Shown in pieces: positions 7,540 through 13,942 of a stretch of DNA of 17,124 bases. Numbering within the stretch: the stretch's first letter is position 1; every line of letters starts with the position of its first letter. The DNA lies in NCBI GenBank assembly GCA_023432805.1, contig JAEYUG010000025.1, positions 1 through 17,124 of the forward strand. Reading direction: 5' to 3'. Position numbers and translations under genes: made by a program. The notes beneath the pieces were generated by a model. That model made no database searches. It was not told the DNA's origin and saw only the letters and a program-made list of their open reading frames with translations. The stretch is from Bacteroidota bacterium. GTDB lineage: Bacteria; Bacteroidota; Ignavibacteria; SZUA-365.

Positions 7540-8345
7540 GATGCGTTGTCCTGAATGGGTGGGGGATTTCGTGGGAAGAAGCCGCGGCGGGCGTTGCCGA
7601 GTATGGCCTTGAGCGAGGTGGGGAAGTCGCCGTTGATCATCCAGTCGACGTAGCGGGCATCGGTGTCGACGGCATGGCGCAGCGTTTGTCCCCTGAGCTT
7701 GCCGAAGGTGAACACCGCCTCGCCGTTTTCCCAGACGAGCTTGCCGTCGTCGTCGACCCAGTTCGGATTGCGGGGATGCACGATCGCCTCCAGCGTGGCG
7801 ATGTCGCGCGGGAGATCGTCATAGCGTTCGAGCTGTGCCTGAAGGATGTCGGCCGTGGCGCGCACGTCGGCCAGCGCGCCATGCGCGCCCTCGTGCTCGC
7901 GTCCGCAGTAATAGCGCAGCGCTGCCGACAGATCGCGGGGTTCACGTTGATGGAAGATCGTCTGTACATCGACCACGTGCACACCCTCGAGCGCAAGCGG
8001 CAGGTCCGCGCGCTCGAACTCCCGGACGAGCAGTGGCAGGTCGAAGCGGCGGATGTTGTATCCCGCCAGATCGCAGTCCGCCAGCATCTCGCGCAGCTTC
8101 GGCGCCAGTGCGCGGAAGGTCGGCTCGAGCGCGACATCCGCATCGGAGATGCCGTGCACCGCGGTGGATGCAGCGGGAATCGGCATCTCGGGATTCACGC
8201 GCTGCTCGTACGAACGCGTGTCCCCACCCGGCAGCAGCAGGTGGATCGCGATTTCGATGATGCGGTCGTGCATGACCGAGACGCCCGTGGTCTCGAGATC
8301 GATGACGGCAAGGGGACGCTCGAGCGCAAGTCGATGTGCAGTCAT
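7536..8345 (-). CDS. DEDDh 3'-5' exonuclease with ExoX-like C-terminal domain
   Basis: This 269-residue protein is a DnaQ-like exonuclease of the DNA polymerase III epsilon/ExoX group. Exo I motif is VIDLETTG with Asp16 and Glu18, Exo II region is YNIRRFDLPLL with Asp102, and Exo III is AHGALAD with His155 and Asp160, so all DEDDh metal ligands are present. After a linker, residues about 208-256 (FTFGKLRGQTL, then DARYVDWMINGDFP) resemble the small C-terminal domain of exodeoxyribonuclease X-like proteins. It is a stand-alone nuclease, not a polymerase subunit with a clamp motif. Likely roles are DNA repair, end trimming or nucleic-acid turnover. The gene begins 1 base after the YbjQ stop codon and overlaps the ArsC-like gene by 4 bases. 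The ATG at 8345 has no strong Shine-Dalgarno sequence, so expression probably depends on coupling. Confidence 0.9.
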   Translation of the reverse strand: MTAHRLALERPLAVIDLETTGVSVMHDRIIEIAIHLLLPGGDTRSYEQRVNPEMPIPAASTAVHGISDADVALEPTFRALAPKLREMLADCDLAGYNIRRFDLPLLVREFERADLPLALEGVHVVDVQTIFHQREPRDLSAALRYYCGREHEGAHGALADVRATADILQAQLERYDDLPRDIATLEAIVHPRNPNWVDDDGKLVWENGEAVFTFGKLRGQTLRHAVDTDARYVDWMINGDFPTSLKAILGNARRGFFPRNPPPIQDNAS

Positions 8346-8346
8346 G

Positions 8347-8667
8347 TCAGCGTACGATGACCGCGGTACCGCTGGCGGTGACCATCAGCATGCCGCCGTT
8401 TGCACCGAGTGTTTCGTAGTCGAGATCCACGCCGACGATTGCGTTTGCGCCGACGGCTGCTGCGCGCTCCTGCATTTCCTGCAGCGCGATGTCCTTCGCC
8501 GAGCGCAGCTCGTTCTCGTATGTGGCCGAGCGGCCGCCGACGATGTCGCGGATGCCCGCAAACAGATCCTTGAAGATGTTCGCACCGAGAATGGCTTCGC
8601 CCGTGACAATGCCCTTGTACTCGACGATGCTCTTTCCCTCGATCGAGGGGGTGGTGGTGACGATCAT
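8347..8667 (-). CDS. YbjQ/UPF0145 family protein
   Basis: This 106-residue protein matches the YbjQ (UPF0145) family over its whole length. Recognisable parts are the start MIVTTTPSIEGKSI, the Y-K-G-I-V-T-G-E strand, the GGRSATYENEL segment, the helix with AKDIALQEMQERA, and VGANAIVGVDLDYETL before a Gly-rich end. The family is a small pentamer-forming fold often annotated as putative heavy-metal binding, with no established biochemical role; no Cys or His cluster is present here. The start at 8667 is fixed by an AAAGGAG sequence 5 bases upstream and by the family's usual N-terminus. The frame stays open upstream to 8733, but that part overlaps the previous gene and does not look like the family. 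It follows the repeat-protein gene by 25 bases and precedes the exonuclease by 1. Confidence 0.9.
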   Translation of the reverse strand: MIVTTTPSIEGKSIVEYKGIVTGEAILGANIFKDLFAGIRDIVGGRSATYENELRSAKDIALQEMQERAAAVGANAIVGVDLDYETLGANGGMLMVTASGTAVIVR

Positions 8668-8672
8668 GACAG

Positions 8673-8679
8673 CTCCTTT
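8673..8679 (-). promoter_or_regulatory. Shine-Dalgarno site of the YbjQ gene
   Basis: AAAGGAG on the minus strand lies 5 bases before the ATG at 8667. It is one of the strongest ribosome-binding sites in the window and rules out the longer reading that would begin at 8733. Confidence 0.8.
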
Positions 8680-8692
8680 CGGGTGAATGAAA

Positions 8693-10267
8693 TCAGTGGA
8701 TGATGCGGATGGGATGCGCTGTGATGCGGCCACCCGCAGTGACGAGGCTTACGTAGCTTCCCGCGGGAAGATGCGCGACCGGCATGCGCACGATGTGTGT
8801 TCCATGCGACAGCTGCAGGTCGTACGGCGCAGTGACGCGGCGCGCTGCCGCATCCACCACGATGATCTGAACACCGCCCGCGGCTGCGAGGTTCACGGCG
8901 AAGGTGAGTGCGTCGCGCGCGGGTTGGGGACCCAGCACCGCGACGACTGCAGCGGTCGCGTCGTTGTCGGAGGCGGGGTCCCGTTCGGGCACGAGGCGGA
9001 GTTCGGTGGAGAGGGAGGCGCTGCCGTCGGTGTCGCGCTGGCGCAGCCGGTAGACGAGGGTGTCGAACAGGGTGGAGGAGGGGATGTGGTCGTCGAAGGT
9101 GTAGGTCTGCCGCATGAGCGTGGTGCCCGCACCCGCGACGGTCCCGCGCTGCTCCCACACGGCGACAGGTTCGGGGGAAGCCTCCACAGCGCACACGCGT
9201 CGCTCGATGTCGAAGCCGGCGTTGCCGTGCTCTGTTTCCGTCGACCATTCCAGCCGCACATGCGTGCCCGTGCGCATGCCGCCGAAGCTGCGCAGCTCGA
9301 CAGGCACACCGCCATTGGACGTGCGCAGCAGCACGCCATTGTCGCCAACGGCGAGTCCGTTGAATATGTCGGAAAACGTGATGGCGCGAAGGGTCGAGGT
9401 GACGGGCGAGAATTGCTGGGACCAGGTCGCCCCGGCGTCGCTCGTGTGGAGGATCACGCCGCCCGTGCCACAGGCGCCTCCCTGCAGACTGTCACCGAAA
9501 TCGACGGCGAGCAGATCCTGCGACGTGACAGCCGGGACGCTGCGCCACGACAGGCCACCATCGGTCGTGCGTGCGATCGATCCCCGGCGCCCCACCATCA
9601 CGCCGATGGAGGCAGTCGCGAAGGCGATGCCATTGTGGTTCGTGAAGAATCCCGTGTTGCCGGATGTCCAGTTCATGCCGCTGTCGACGCTGTGCAAGAC
9701 CGCACCGGAATCACCGGAGACGAACACCGTTCCCCCGGGTCCCGCCGCATCGATGTCGAGAATGTTGGTGCGAAGCCCAGGCGTGCGCAGCATCCAGGTG
9801 AGTCCCGCATTCGAGGATGTGCGGATCTGCCCCGCATCACCGACAAGCATGCACGCTGTCGCGGACGTCGGCAGGCAGCCGCGCAGCACTGCCGTCGTGC
9901 CGCTGAAACGCGGCACCCACGACAACCCGAAATCCGAACTGACGAGCAGTGTTCCCAGTGCGCCGGCAGCGTACATCATCGGGAAGATCCCCGCCGCCGT
10001 ATGCAGATCCTGCGACGTGCCGCTCGCGACGGCATGCCATGTCGAGCCGCCGTCGCTCGAACGCAGCAGGGTGCCCTGTGCACCTGTGACAAACATCGTT
10101 GGCATGCCGGGGATGCACGCGCCATAGAGATGCCGCGTGGTGCCGCTGTTCTGCACGATCCAGCCCTGCGCCGTCGCCTCGCGCTGCAGGCAGAGCAGCA
10201 GCACACCGATCAGGAGAACGGCCGGCGTGCTGTGACGTGCGTGAAGCATGAGGGTGGTTGCGGACAT
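8693..10267 (-). CDS. Secreted Ycf48-like/ASP-box repeat protein with T9SS-type C-terminal domain
   Basis: This 524-residue protein has a signal peptide (about 1-34, cleavage after ATAQ). The mature protein begins GWIVQNSGT and carries seven repeats of about 41 residues, each with an S-x-D-x-G-x-x-W type hairpin (near 68-77, 107-117, 148-158, 190-200, 231-241, 272-282 and 313-320). This matches BNR/ASP-box or Ycf48-like beta-propellers. A fibronectin-like segment (about 322-430, starting VPVELRSFGG and containing GNAGFDIERR) resembles one common in T9SS cargo. The last 80 residues (446-524) have the T9SS sorting-domain pattern, GPQPARDAL then VVDAAARRV then LPAGSYVSLV, although the classic YPNP is GPQP here. 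It should be exported and either surface-anchored or released; the target is unknown. ATG 10267 was chosen because it places the signal peptide first. It heads a four-gene minus-strand run. Confidence 0.85.
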   Translation of the reverse strand: MSATTLMLHARHSTPAVLLIGVLLLCLQREATAQGWIVQNSGTTRHLYGACIPGMPTMFVTGAQGTLLRSSDGGSTWHAVASGTSQDLHTAAGIFPMMYAAGALGTLLVSSDFGLSWVPRFSGTTAVLRGCLPTSATACMLVGDAGQIRTSSNAGLTWMLRTPGLRTNILDIDAAGPGGTVFVSGDSGAVLHSVDSGMNWTSGNTGFFTNHNGIAFATASIGVMVGRRGSIARTTDGGLSWRSVPAVTSQDLLAVDFGDSLQGGACGTGGVILHTSDAGATWSQQFSPVTSTLRAITFSDIFNGLAVGDNGVLLRTSNGGVPVELRSFGGMRTGTHVRLEWSTETEHGNAGFDIERRVCAVEASPEPVAVWEQRGTVAGAGTTLMRQTYTFDDHIPSSTLFDTLVYRLRQRDTDGSASLSTELRLVPERDPASDNDATAAVVAVLGPQPARDALTFAVNLAAAGGVQIIVVDAAARRVTAPYDLQLSHGTHIVRMPVAHLPAGSYVSLVTAGGRITAHPIRIIH

Positions 10268-10378
10268 GTGCTCTGCAGGGAAACCTGAAAGATAGGTTCG
10301 GAGCAAGGGAAAGTCCACGTGCGGAAAAGTTCGGATCGTGGTTGTAGGTTGCAGACACGATCAGTATGCGGAGTGACC
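10268..10378. promoter_or_regulatory. Divergent promoter region, repeat protein / amrS
   Basis: These 111 bases separate two divergently read genes. On the minus strand TATCTTTC (10287-10294) is close to the Bacteroidota -7 element TAnnTTTG, about 20 bases before the ATG. On the plus strand TAGGTT (10345-10350) lies in the loop of an inverted repeat GATCGTG/CACGATC (10334-10340 and 10356-10362). GGAG (10370-10373) sits 5 bases before the amrS ATG. Promoter calls are by eye and weak. Confidence 0.4.
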
Positions 10379-11389
10379 ATGCATGAGGCACGCCACGGGG
10401 TGGTGCTCGGGGACGGACGCATCCGCTGCGAGGTGTGTCCCCGCTTCTGCGAATTGCGTGAGGGGCAGCGCGGACTCTGCTTCGTGCGGATGCACGACGG
10501 GGGGAGGCTCGTGCTGACCACCTATGGACGGTCGAGCGGCATCGCGGTGGATCCCATCGAGAAGAAGCCCCTGTATCATTTCCTGCCCGGGACGAAGGCG
10601 CTGTCGTTCGGCACCGCCGGCTGCAATCTCACCTGCCGCTTCTGTCAGAACTGGGACATCTCGAAATCCCGCAGCACTGAACGTCTCGGTGTGGAGGCTT
10701 CCCCCGTGGCGATCGCGCAGCTCGCCGCGCAGCGGAACTGTCCGAGTGTCGCCTTCACCTACAACGATCCCATCATCTTCCTCGAATATGCCATCGATAC
10801 TGCTGCCGCCTGTCGCGCGCGGGGTATCCGTTCGGTGGCCGTGACCGCAGGGTATGTGATGCCCGCGGCGCGGCGCGAATTCTTCGCGGCGATGGACGCC
10901 GCGAACGTGGATCTGAAATCCTTCAGCGAACGGTTCTACCGCGAGATCTGCGGCGGATCGCTCGCGGTGGTCAAGGAGACGCTCGCCTATCTCGTGCATG
11001 ACACGCATGTGTGGACCGAGATCACCACGCTGTTGATACCCGGCGAGAACGACTCCGATGCCGAACTGACGGCGTTGTGCGAATGGGTGGCTGGTGCATT
11101 GGGCGTTCACGTGCCGCTGCACTTCACGGCATTTCATCCCGACTGGCGGATGCAGGATCATGCTTCGACCCCGCGTGCGACACTCGAACGCGCCCGCGCG
11201 ATCGGACTGCAGGCGGGGTTGCGGTATGTCTATACGGGAAACATCCGTGACCGCGATGGTGGCACGACATTCTGTCACGGGTGCGGTGCGGCGCTGATCG
11301 TGCGCGACGGCTACGCGGTCGAGAACGCAGGGCTCGATGCGCAGGGGTGCTGCACGCTGTGCGGCAGGCGCTGCGCTGGAGTGTTTTGA
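10379..11389 (+). CDS. amrS: AmmeMemoRadiSam system radical SAM enzyme AmrS
   Basis: This 336-residue protein matches AmrS, the radical SAM partner in the AMMECR1-MEMO1-radical SAM group, distantly related to pyruvate-formate-lyase activases. The N-terminal Cys motif (Cys17, Cys20, Cys24, Cys34 in CEVCPRFCELREGQRGLC) is typical. The 4Fe-4S/SAM motif is CNLTCRFC with Cys82, Cys86 and Cys89, preceded by FGTAG. Other family landmarks are the segments AFTYNDP, DLKSF and HFTAFHPD (last near residue 246). The C-terminus has two CxxC pairs (Cys299/302 and Cys325/328), a zinc-ribbon-like end. The length is normal and the start at 10379 has GGAG 5 bases upstream. The chemical product of the system is not settled as far as I know. 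The usual AMMECR1 and MEMO partners are not adjacent in this window. Confidence 0.92.
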   Translation: MHEARHGVVLGDGRIRCEVCPRFCELREGQRGLCFVRMHDGGRLVLTTYGRSSGIAVDPIEKKPLYHFLPGTKALSFGTAGCNLTCRFCQNWDISKSRSTERLGVEASPVAIAQLAAQRNCPSVAFTYNDPIIFLEYAIDTAAACRARGIRSVAVTAGYVMPAARREFFAAMDAANVDLKSFSERFYREICGGSLAVVKETLAYLVHDTHVWTEITTLLIPGENDSDAELTALCEWVAGALGVHVPLHFTAFHPDWRMQDHASTPRATLERARAIGLQAGLRYVYTGNIRDRDGGTTFCHGCGAALIVRDGYAVENAGLDAQGCCTLCGRRCAGVF

Positions 11390-11394
11390 AAGGA

Positions 11395-11460
11395 GGGTGG
11401 ACGTCCACGTCCACTCGTGACAGAGGCTCAGTGCCATCAGGGTGGACGAGGACGTCCACC
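11395..11460. terminator. Twin palindromes between convergent amrS and msrA
   Basis: The 78-base gap holds a perfect 12-base palindrome GTGGACGTCCAC (11397-11408), followed at once by another GTCCAC (11409-11414). About 26 bases further on is a hairpin GGTGGAC/GTCCACC with a 6-base loop (11441-11460). Left and right arms can also pair with each other over GGTGGAC/GTCCACC. There is no strong T-tract on either side, so bidirectional termination is an inference from position and stem strength; a protein-binding repeat is the alternative. Confidence 0.55.
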
Positions 11461-11467
11461 GACCGTT

Positions 11468-12193
11468 CTACTTCTTCAGTCTGTCCTTGAACTGCTTCGT
11501 GAACTTGTCGAGTTTCGGCTTGATCACGTACTGGCAGTAGGCCTGGCGGGGATTCTTGTCGAAGTAGTCCTGGTGGTAGTTCTCCGCCGGCCAGGTCACC
11601 GTGTGCGGTGCAATCTCGGTGACGATCGGACTCTTGAATGCACCCGATCTGTCGAGGTCCGCCCGATACGTCGCTGCGGTCTCGCGCTGCGCATCGTTGT
11701 GGTAGAAGATCACCGACCGATATTGCGTGCCCACGTCCGCACCCTGCCGGTTCGGTGTCGTCGGGTCGTGGCTCGAGAAGAACGCCTCGAGCAGGTCCGC
11801 ATACGACACCGTCTCCGGATCATAGACGATCGTGCAGACCTCTGCATGCCCTGTCATCCCCGAACAGACCTGTTCGTAGGTGGGATGCTCAGTTTCGCCG
11901 CCCGCATAGCCGGGATCGACCGACACGATGCCGTCGAGCTGCTGGAAGACGGCTTCGACACACCAAAAGCATCCGCCGCCGAAGGTGGCGGTATCGAGGG
12001 AAGAGGGGAGGGAGGAAGGCATGGTCGTCTGCGTGCTGGTGGGTGTACGTGCACGATCGGGGGAAGCGTCCGTTGACGCGTCCGCGTCGGCGCGAATGGT
12101 GGAGATGCTGCCGGTGAAGGTACCGCCGGCATGGAGCAGCGCGACGGCGGCAACGAGGAATGCAGTGAGCAGGATGAGGGCGGAACGTGTCAT
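11468..12193 (-). CDS. msrA: Exported peptide methionine-(S)-S-oxide reductase MsrA
   Basis: This 241-residue protein reduces methionine-(S)-sulfoxide in proteins back to methionine. The catalytic motif GGGCFWC gives Cys75 as the nucleophile. Family segments follow: VDPGYAGGETEHPTYEQVCSG, HAEVCTIVYDP, and near the end WPAENYHQDYFDKNP then AYCQYV, with Cys220 a candidate resolving cysteine. The catalytic domain (about 67-241) has normal length. In front of it is a hydrophobic stretch (5-22) and a Thr/Ser/Ala/Asp-rich linker (about 30-65), with no lipobox Cys, so the enzyme is likely exported or membrane-anchored, acting on periplasmic proteins. The start at 12193 was chosen for that signal; the frame is open to 12394, but that part overlaps the divergent symporter gene. 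A cytosolic form from Met58 cannot be excluded. No msrB is seen. Confidence 0.93.
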   Translation of the reverse strand: MTRSALILLTAFLVAAVALLHAGGTFTGSISTIRADADASTDASPDRARTPTSTQTTMPSSLPSSLDTATFGGGCFWCVEAVFQQLDGIVSVDPGYAGGETEHPTYEQVCSGMTGHAEVCTIVYDPETVSYADLLEAFFSSHDPTTPNRQGADVGTQYRSVIFYHNDAQRETAATYRADLDRSGAFKSPIVTEIAPHTVTWPAENYHQDYFDKNPRQAYCQYVIKPKLDKFTKQFKDRLKK

Positions 12194-12313
12194 GGCAGCG
12201 TCGACAGGTGGCTTCCCATCAAACATTGAACGCGTGCCGGGAATTCCCGTATTTTTCCTTTTCGATCCATCAGTCCTCTTCCTTCCCCCTAACCTACTGC
12301 ACAGCGGATTCCC
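12194..12313. promoter_or_regulatory. Divergent msrA/symporter promoter region with perfect palindrome
   Basis: These 120 bases separate divergent genes. For the symporter, TTG (12226-12228) and TATTTTTC (12250-12257) resemble Bacteroidota -33 and -7 elements at roughly the right spacing. Between them lies a perfect 12-base palindrome CGGGAATTCCCG (12238-12249), placed where an operator would block RNA polymerase. For msrA, TAGGTTA on the minus strand (12290-12296) is a weak -7 candidate. No good Shine-Dalgarno precedes the symporter ATG. Confidence 0.4.
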
Positions 12314-13801
12314 ATGCGACTGGCGAAGATTCCCCTTCATGTACGCATTCTTGTCGGACTCGTGCTTGGAGCGGTGTTCGGGTCGGTGTTTCATGTCGAT
12401 GCGCGACTCATCGATCTGGAGATCGGGTCGGCTCGCGCTGCGACAGAACTGCGGATGTGGGAATCAGTCGTACTGCAGAGCGGAGGTGAGCAGCGAACGT
12501 TCGGGGCGCTCGACCAGCTGCCGCTCGTGCGCGAGGTGGCGCGGCTGCGCACCGAGGGCGTGCGGGTGGATCTCGTCGCACGCGATGCGACGGGCGAGCA
12601 GCTGTATGCGGACGTGCGGTCTGCGGAAAAACGCGCGACCGTGGCGACCGCGATCAAGCCGCTCGGGGACGTGTTCATCCGCCTGCTCATGATGATCGCG
12701 ATCCCTCTCGTCTTCGCCTCGCTGCTGGTCGGTGTGGCGAGTCTTGGGAGTGCCGGACGCATGGCGCGCATCGGGGGCAAGAGCATTGCGTACTACATGA
12801 CGACGACGGCCGTGGCGATCACACTGGGACTCCTGATCGCCGACGTCGTGCAGCCCGGACACCGGATGGATGTCACTGCGCGTGACCGCCTGCTGACGGT
12901 GTATCAGGGGGATGTGGCTGCGAAGATCGATCAGAAGACGGGCGTCGACATCATTGATTTTCTCGTGAACATCGTGCCGAAGAATCCCGTCGCCGCCATG
13001 GCCAACGGCGAGATGCTTCCTTTGATCTTCTTTGCACTCATGCTCGGCATGGCGACGCTGGCGATCGACGCCGAGAAGCGCGAGCGCATCGCATCGTTCT
13101 TCGATGCGGTGAGCGATGCGATGATCCGCATGGTCGACATGGTGATGCTGATCGCGCCGTTCGCGGTGTTCGCGCTCATTGCCGCGGTGGTGGGCGAGTT
13201 CGGGTTCGGGATTCTGCAGACGCTTGTCTGGTACGCGGCGACGGTACTGGCGGGTCTGCTTGTGCAGACAGTGGTTGTGTACCCGATCTTTCTCAGGGTG
13301 TTTGCACGCGATGTACCGATCGGTCGGTTCTTCAGGGAGATACGTCCCGCCCACCTTGTCGCCTTCACCACGAGCAGCTCGGCCGCAACGCTTCCGGTAA
13401 ACTTCGAGTGCTGCGAGCGGCTCGGCGCGCCGAAGTCGATTACGAGCTTCGTGCTACCGCTGGGTGCCACAATCAACATGGACGGCACCGCGCTGTATCA
13501 GGGCGTGGCGACGCTGTTCATTGCACAGGTGTATGGCATGGATCTCTCGGTCGCGCAGCAGCTCACTGTGGTGCTGACCGCGACGCTGGCGTCGATCGGC
13601 ACGGCACCGGTACCGGGTGTGGGCATCATCATGCTGCTGATCGTGCTGCAGAGCGTGGGCGTGCCCGAGGAGGGCATCGCGCTCATTCTCGGTATCGACC
13701 GGCTGCTCGACATGGCACGTACGATTCCGAACATCACAGGCGATGCCACGGCGGCGATGATCATCTCCTCGAGCGAGGGTGTACTCGGACCTCGCTCCTG
13801 A
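12314..13801 (+). CDS. Dicarboxylate/amino-acid:cation symporter (DAACS, GltP/DctA type)
   Basis: This 495-residue inner-membrane protein takes up an acidic amino acid or C4-dicarboxylate with Na+ or H+. Family signatures are TTSSSAATLPV (352-362, first re-entrant hairpin), GATINMDGTALYQ (384-396, TM7) and DRLLDMARTIPNITGDATAA (462-481, TM8). From a remembered alignment to GltPh, Asp466, Arg469, Thr470, Asn473 and Asp477 match the substrate and cation residues Asp394, Arg397, Thr398, Asn401 and Asp405. The arginine supports an acidic substrate; glutamate, aspartate and succinate cannot be separated. TM1 (about 10-26) is separated from TM2 (about 115-142) by roughly 88 residues instead of a short loop, adding a soluble segment that should lie in the periplasm. 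The start at 12314 lacks a clear Shine-Dalgarno sequence but gives the normal N-terminus. A hairpin follows directly after the stop. Confidence 0.92.
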   Translation: MRLAKIPLHVRILVGLVLGAVFGSVFHVDARLIDLEIGSARAATELRMWESVVLQSGGEQRTFGALDQLPLVREVARLRTEGVRVDLVARDATGEQLYADVRSAEKRATVATAIKPLGDVFIRLLMMIAIPLVFASLLVGVASLGSAGRMARIGGKSIAYYMTTTAVAITLGLLIADVVQPGHRMDVTARDRLLTVYQGDVAAKIDQKTGVDIIDFLVNIVPKNPVAAMANGEMLPLIFFALMLGMATLAIDAEKRERIASFFDAVSDAMIRMVDMVMLIAPFAVFALIAAVVGEFGFGILQTLVWYAATVLAGLLVQTVVVYPIFLRVFARDVPIGRFFREIRPAHLVAFTTSSSAATLPVNFECCERLGAPKSITSFVLPLGATINMDGTALYQGVATLFIAQVYGMDLSVAQQLTVVLTATLASIGTAPVPGVGIIMLLIVLQSVGVPEEGIALILGIDRLLDMARTIPNITGDATAAMIISSSEGVLGPRS

Positions 13802-13802
13802 C

Positions 13803-13840
13803 CGAATTCCCGAGTCTTTTGTCCGTAACTCGGGGATTCG
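13803..13840 (+). terminator. 13-bp hairpin after the symporter gene
   Basis: CGAATTCCCGAGT (13803-13815) pairs with ACTCGGGGATTCG (13828-13840) across a 12-base loop. The only non-Watson-Crick position is a G-U wobble in RNA. It starts 1 base after the stop codon. The sequence after it (TAGTTTCGAG) has only a short T-run, so intrinsic termination may be partial. A role in protecting the mRNA 3' end is also possible. Confidence 0.7.
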
Positions 13841-13942
13841 TAGTTTCGAGAAAATTCACGAATTGTCGCCCTGCCGACATTCGGACTTTTCTGCTCTCCA
13901 TACTTCCGCACACAACTCTGATTCCGAATACCGGAGGCTCTC
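13841..13942 (+). promoter_or_regulatory. Leader of the flotillin gene
   Basis: This is the rest of the gap after the hairpin. It is richer in A and T than the flanking genes, as promoters usually are here, but no convincing -33/-7 pair was found. GGAGG (13933-13937) lies 5 bases before the flotillin ATG and fixes that start. Confidence 0.4.

Noticed and set aside
8668..8733. 22-residue extension of the YbjQ protein
   Set aside because: A strong AAAGGAG site and the family's usual N-terminus support the start at 8667.
8687..10288. 533-codon plus-strand frame opposite the repeat protein
   Set aside because: Arg/His/Ala-rich shadow of a gene that has a signal peptide, seven clear repeats and a sorting domain.
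10361..11437. 358-codon minus-strand frame opposite amrS
   Set aside because: Antisense to a confidently recognised radical SAM enzyme; no motifs of its own.
12194..12394. 67-residue N-terminal extension of MsrA
   Set aside because: It overlaps the start of the divergent symporter gene, is Lys/Arg/His/Ser-rich, and would place the signal segment in the middle of the protein.
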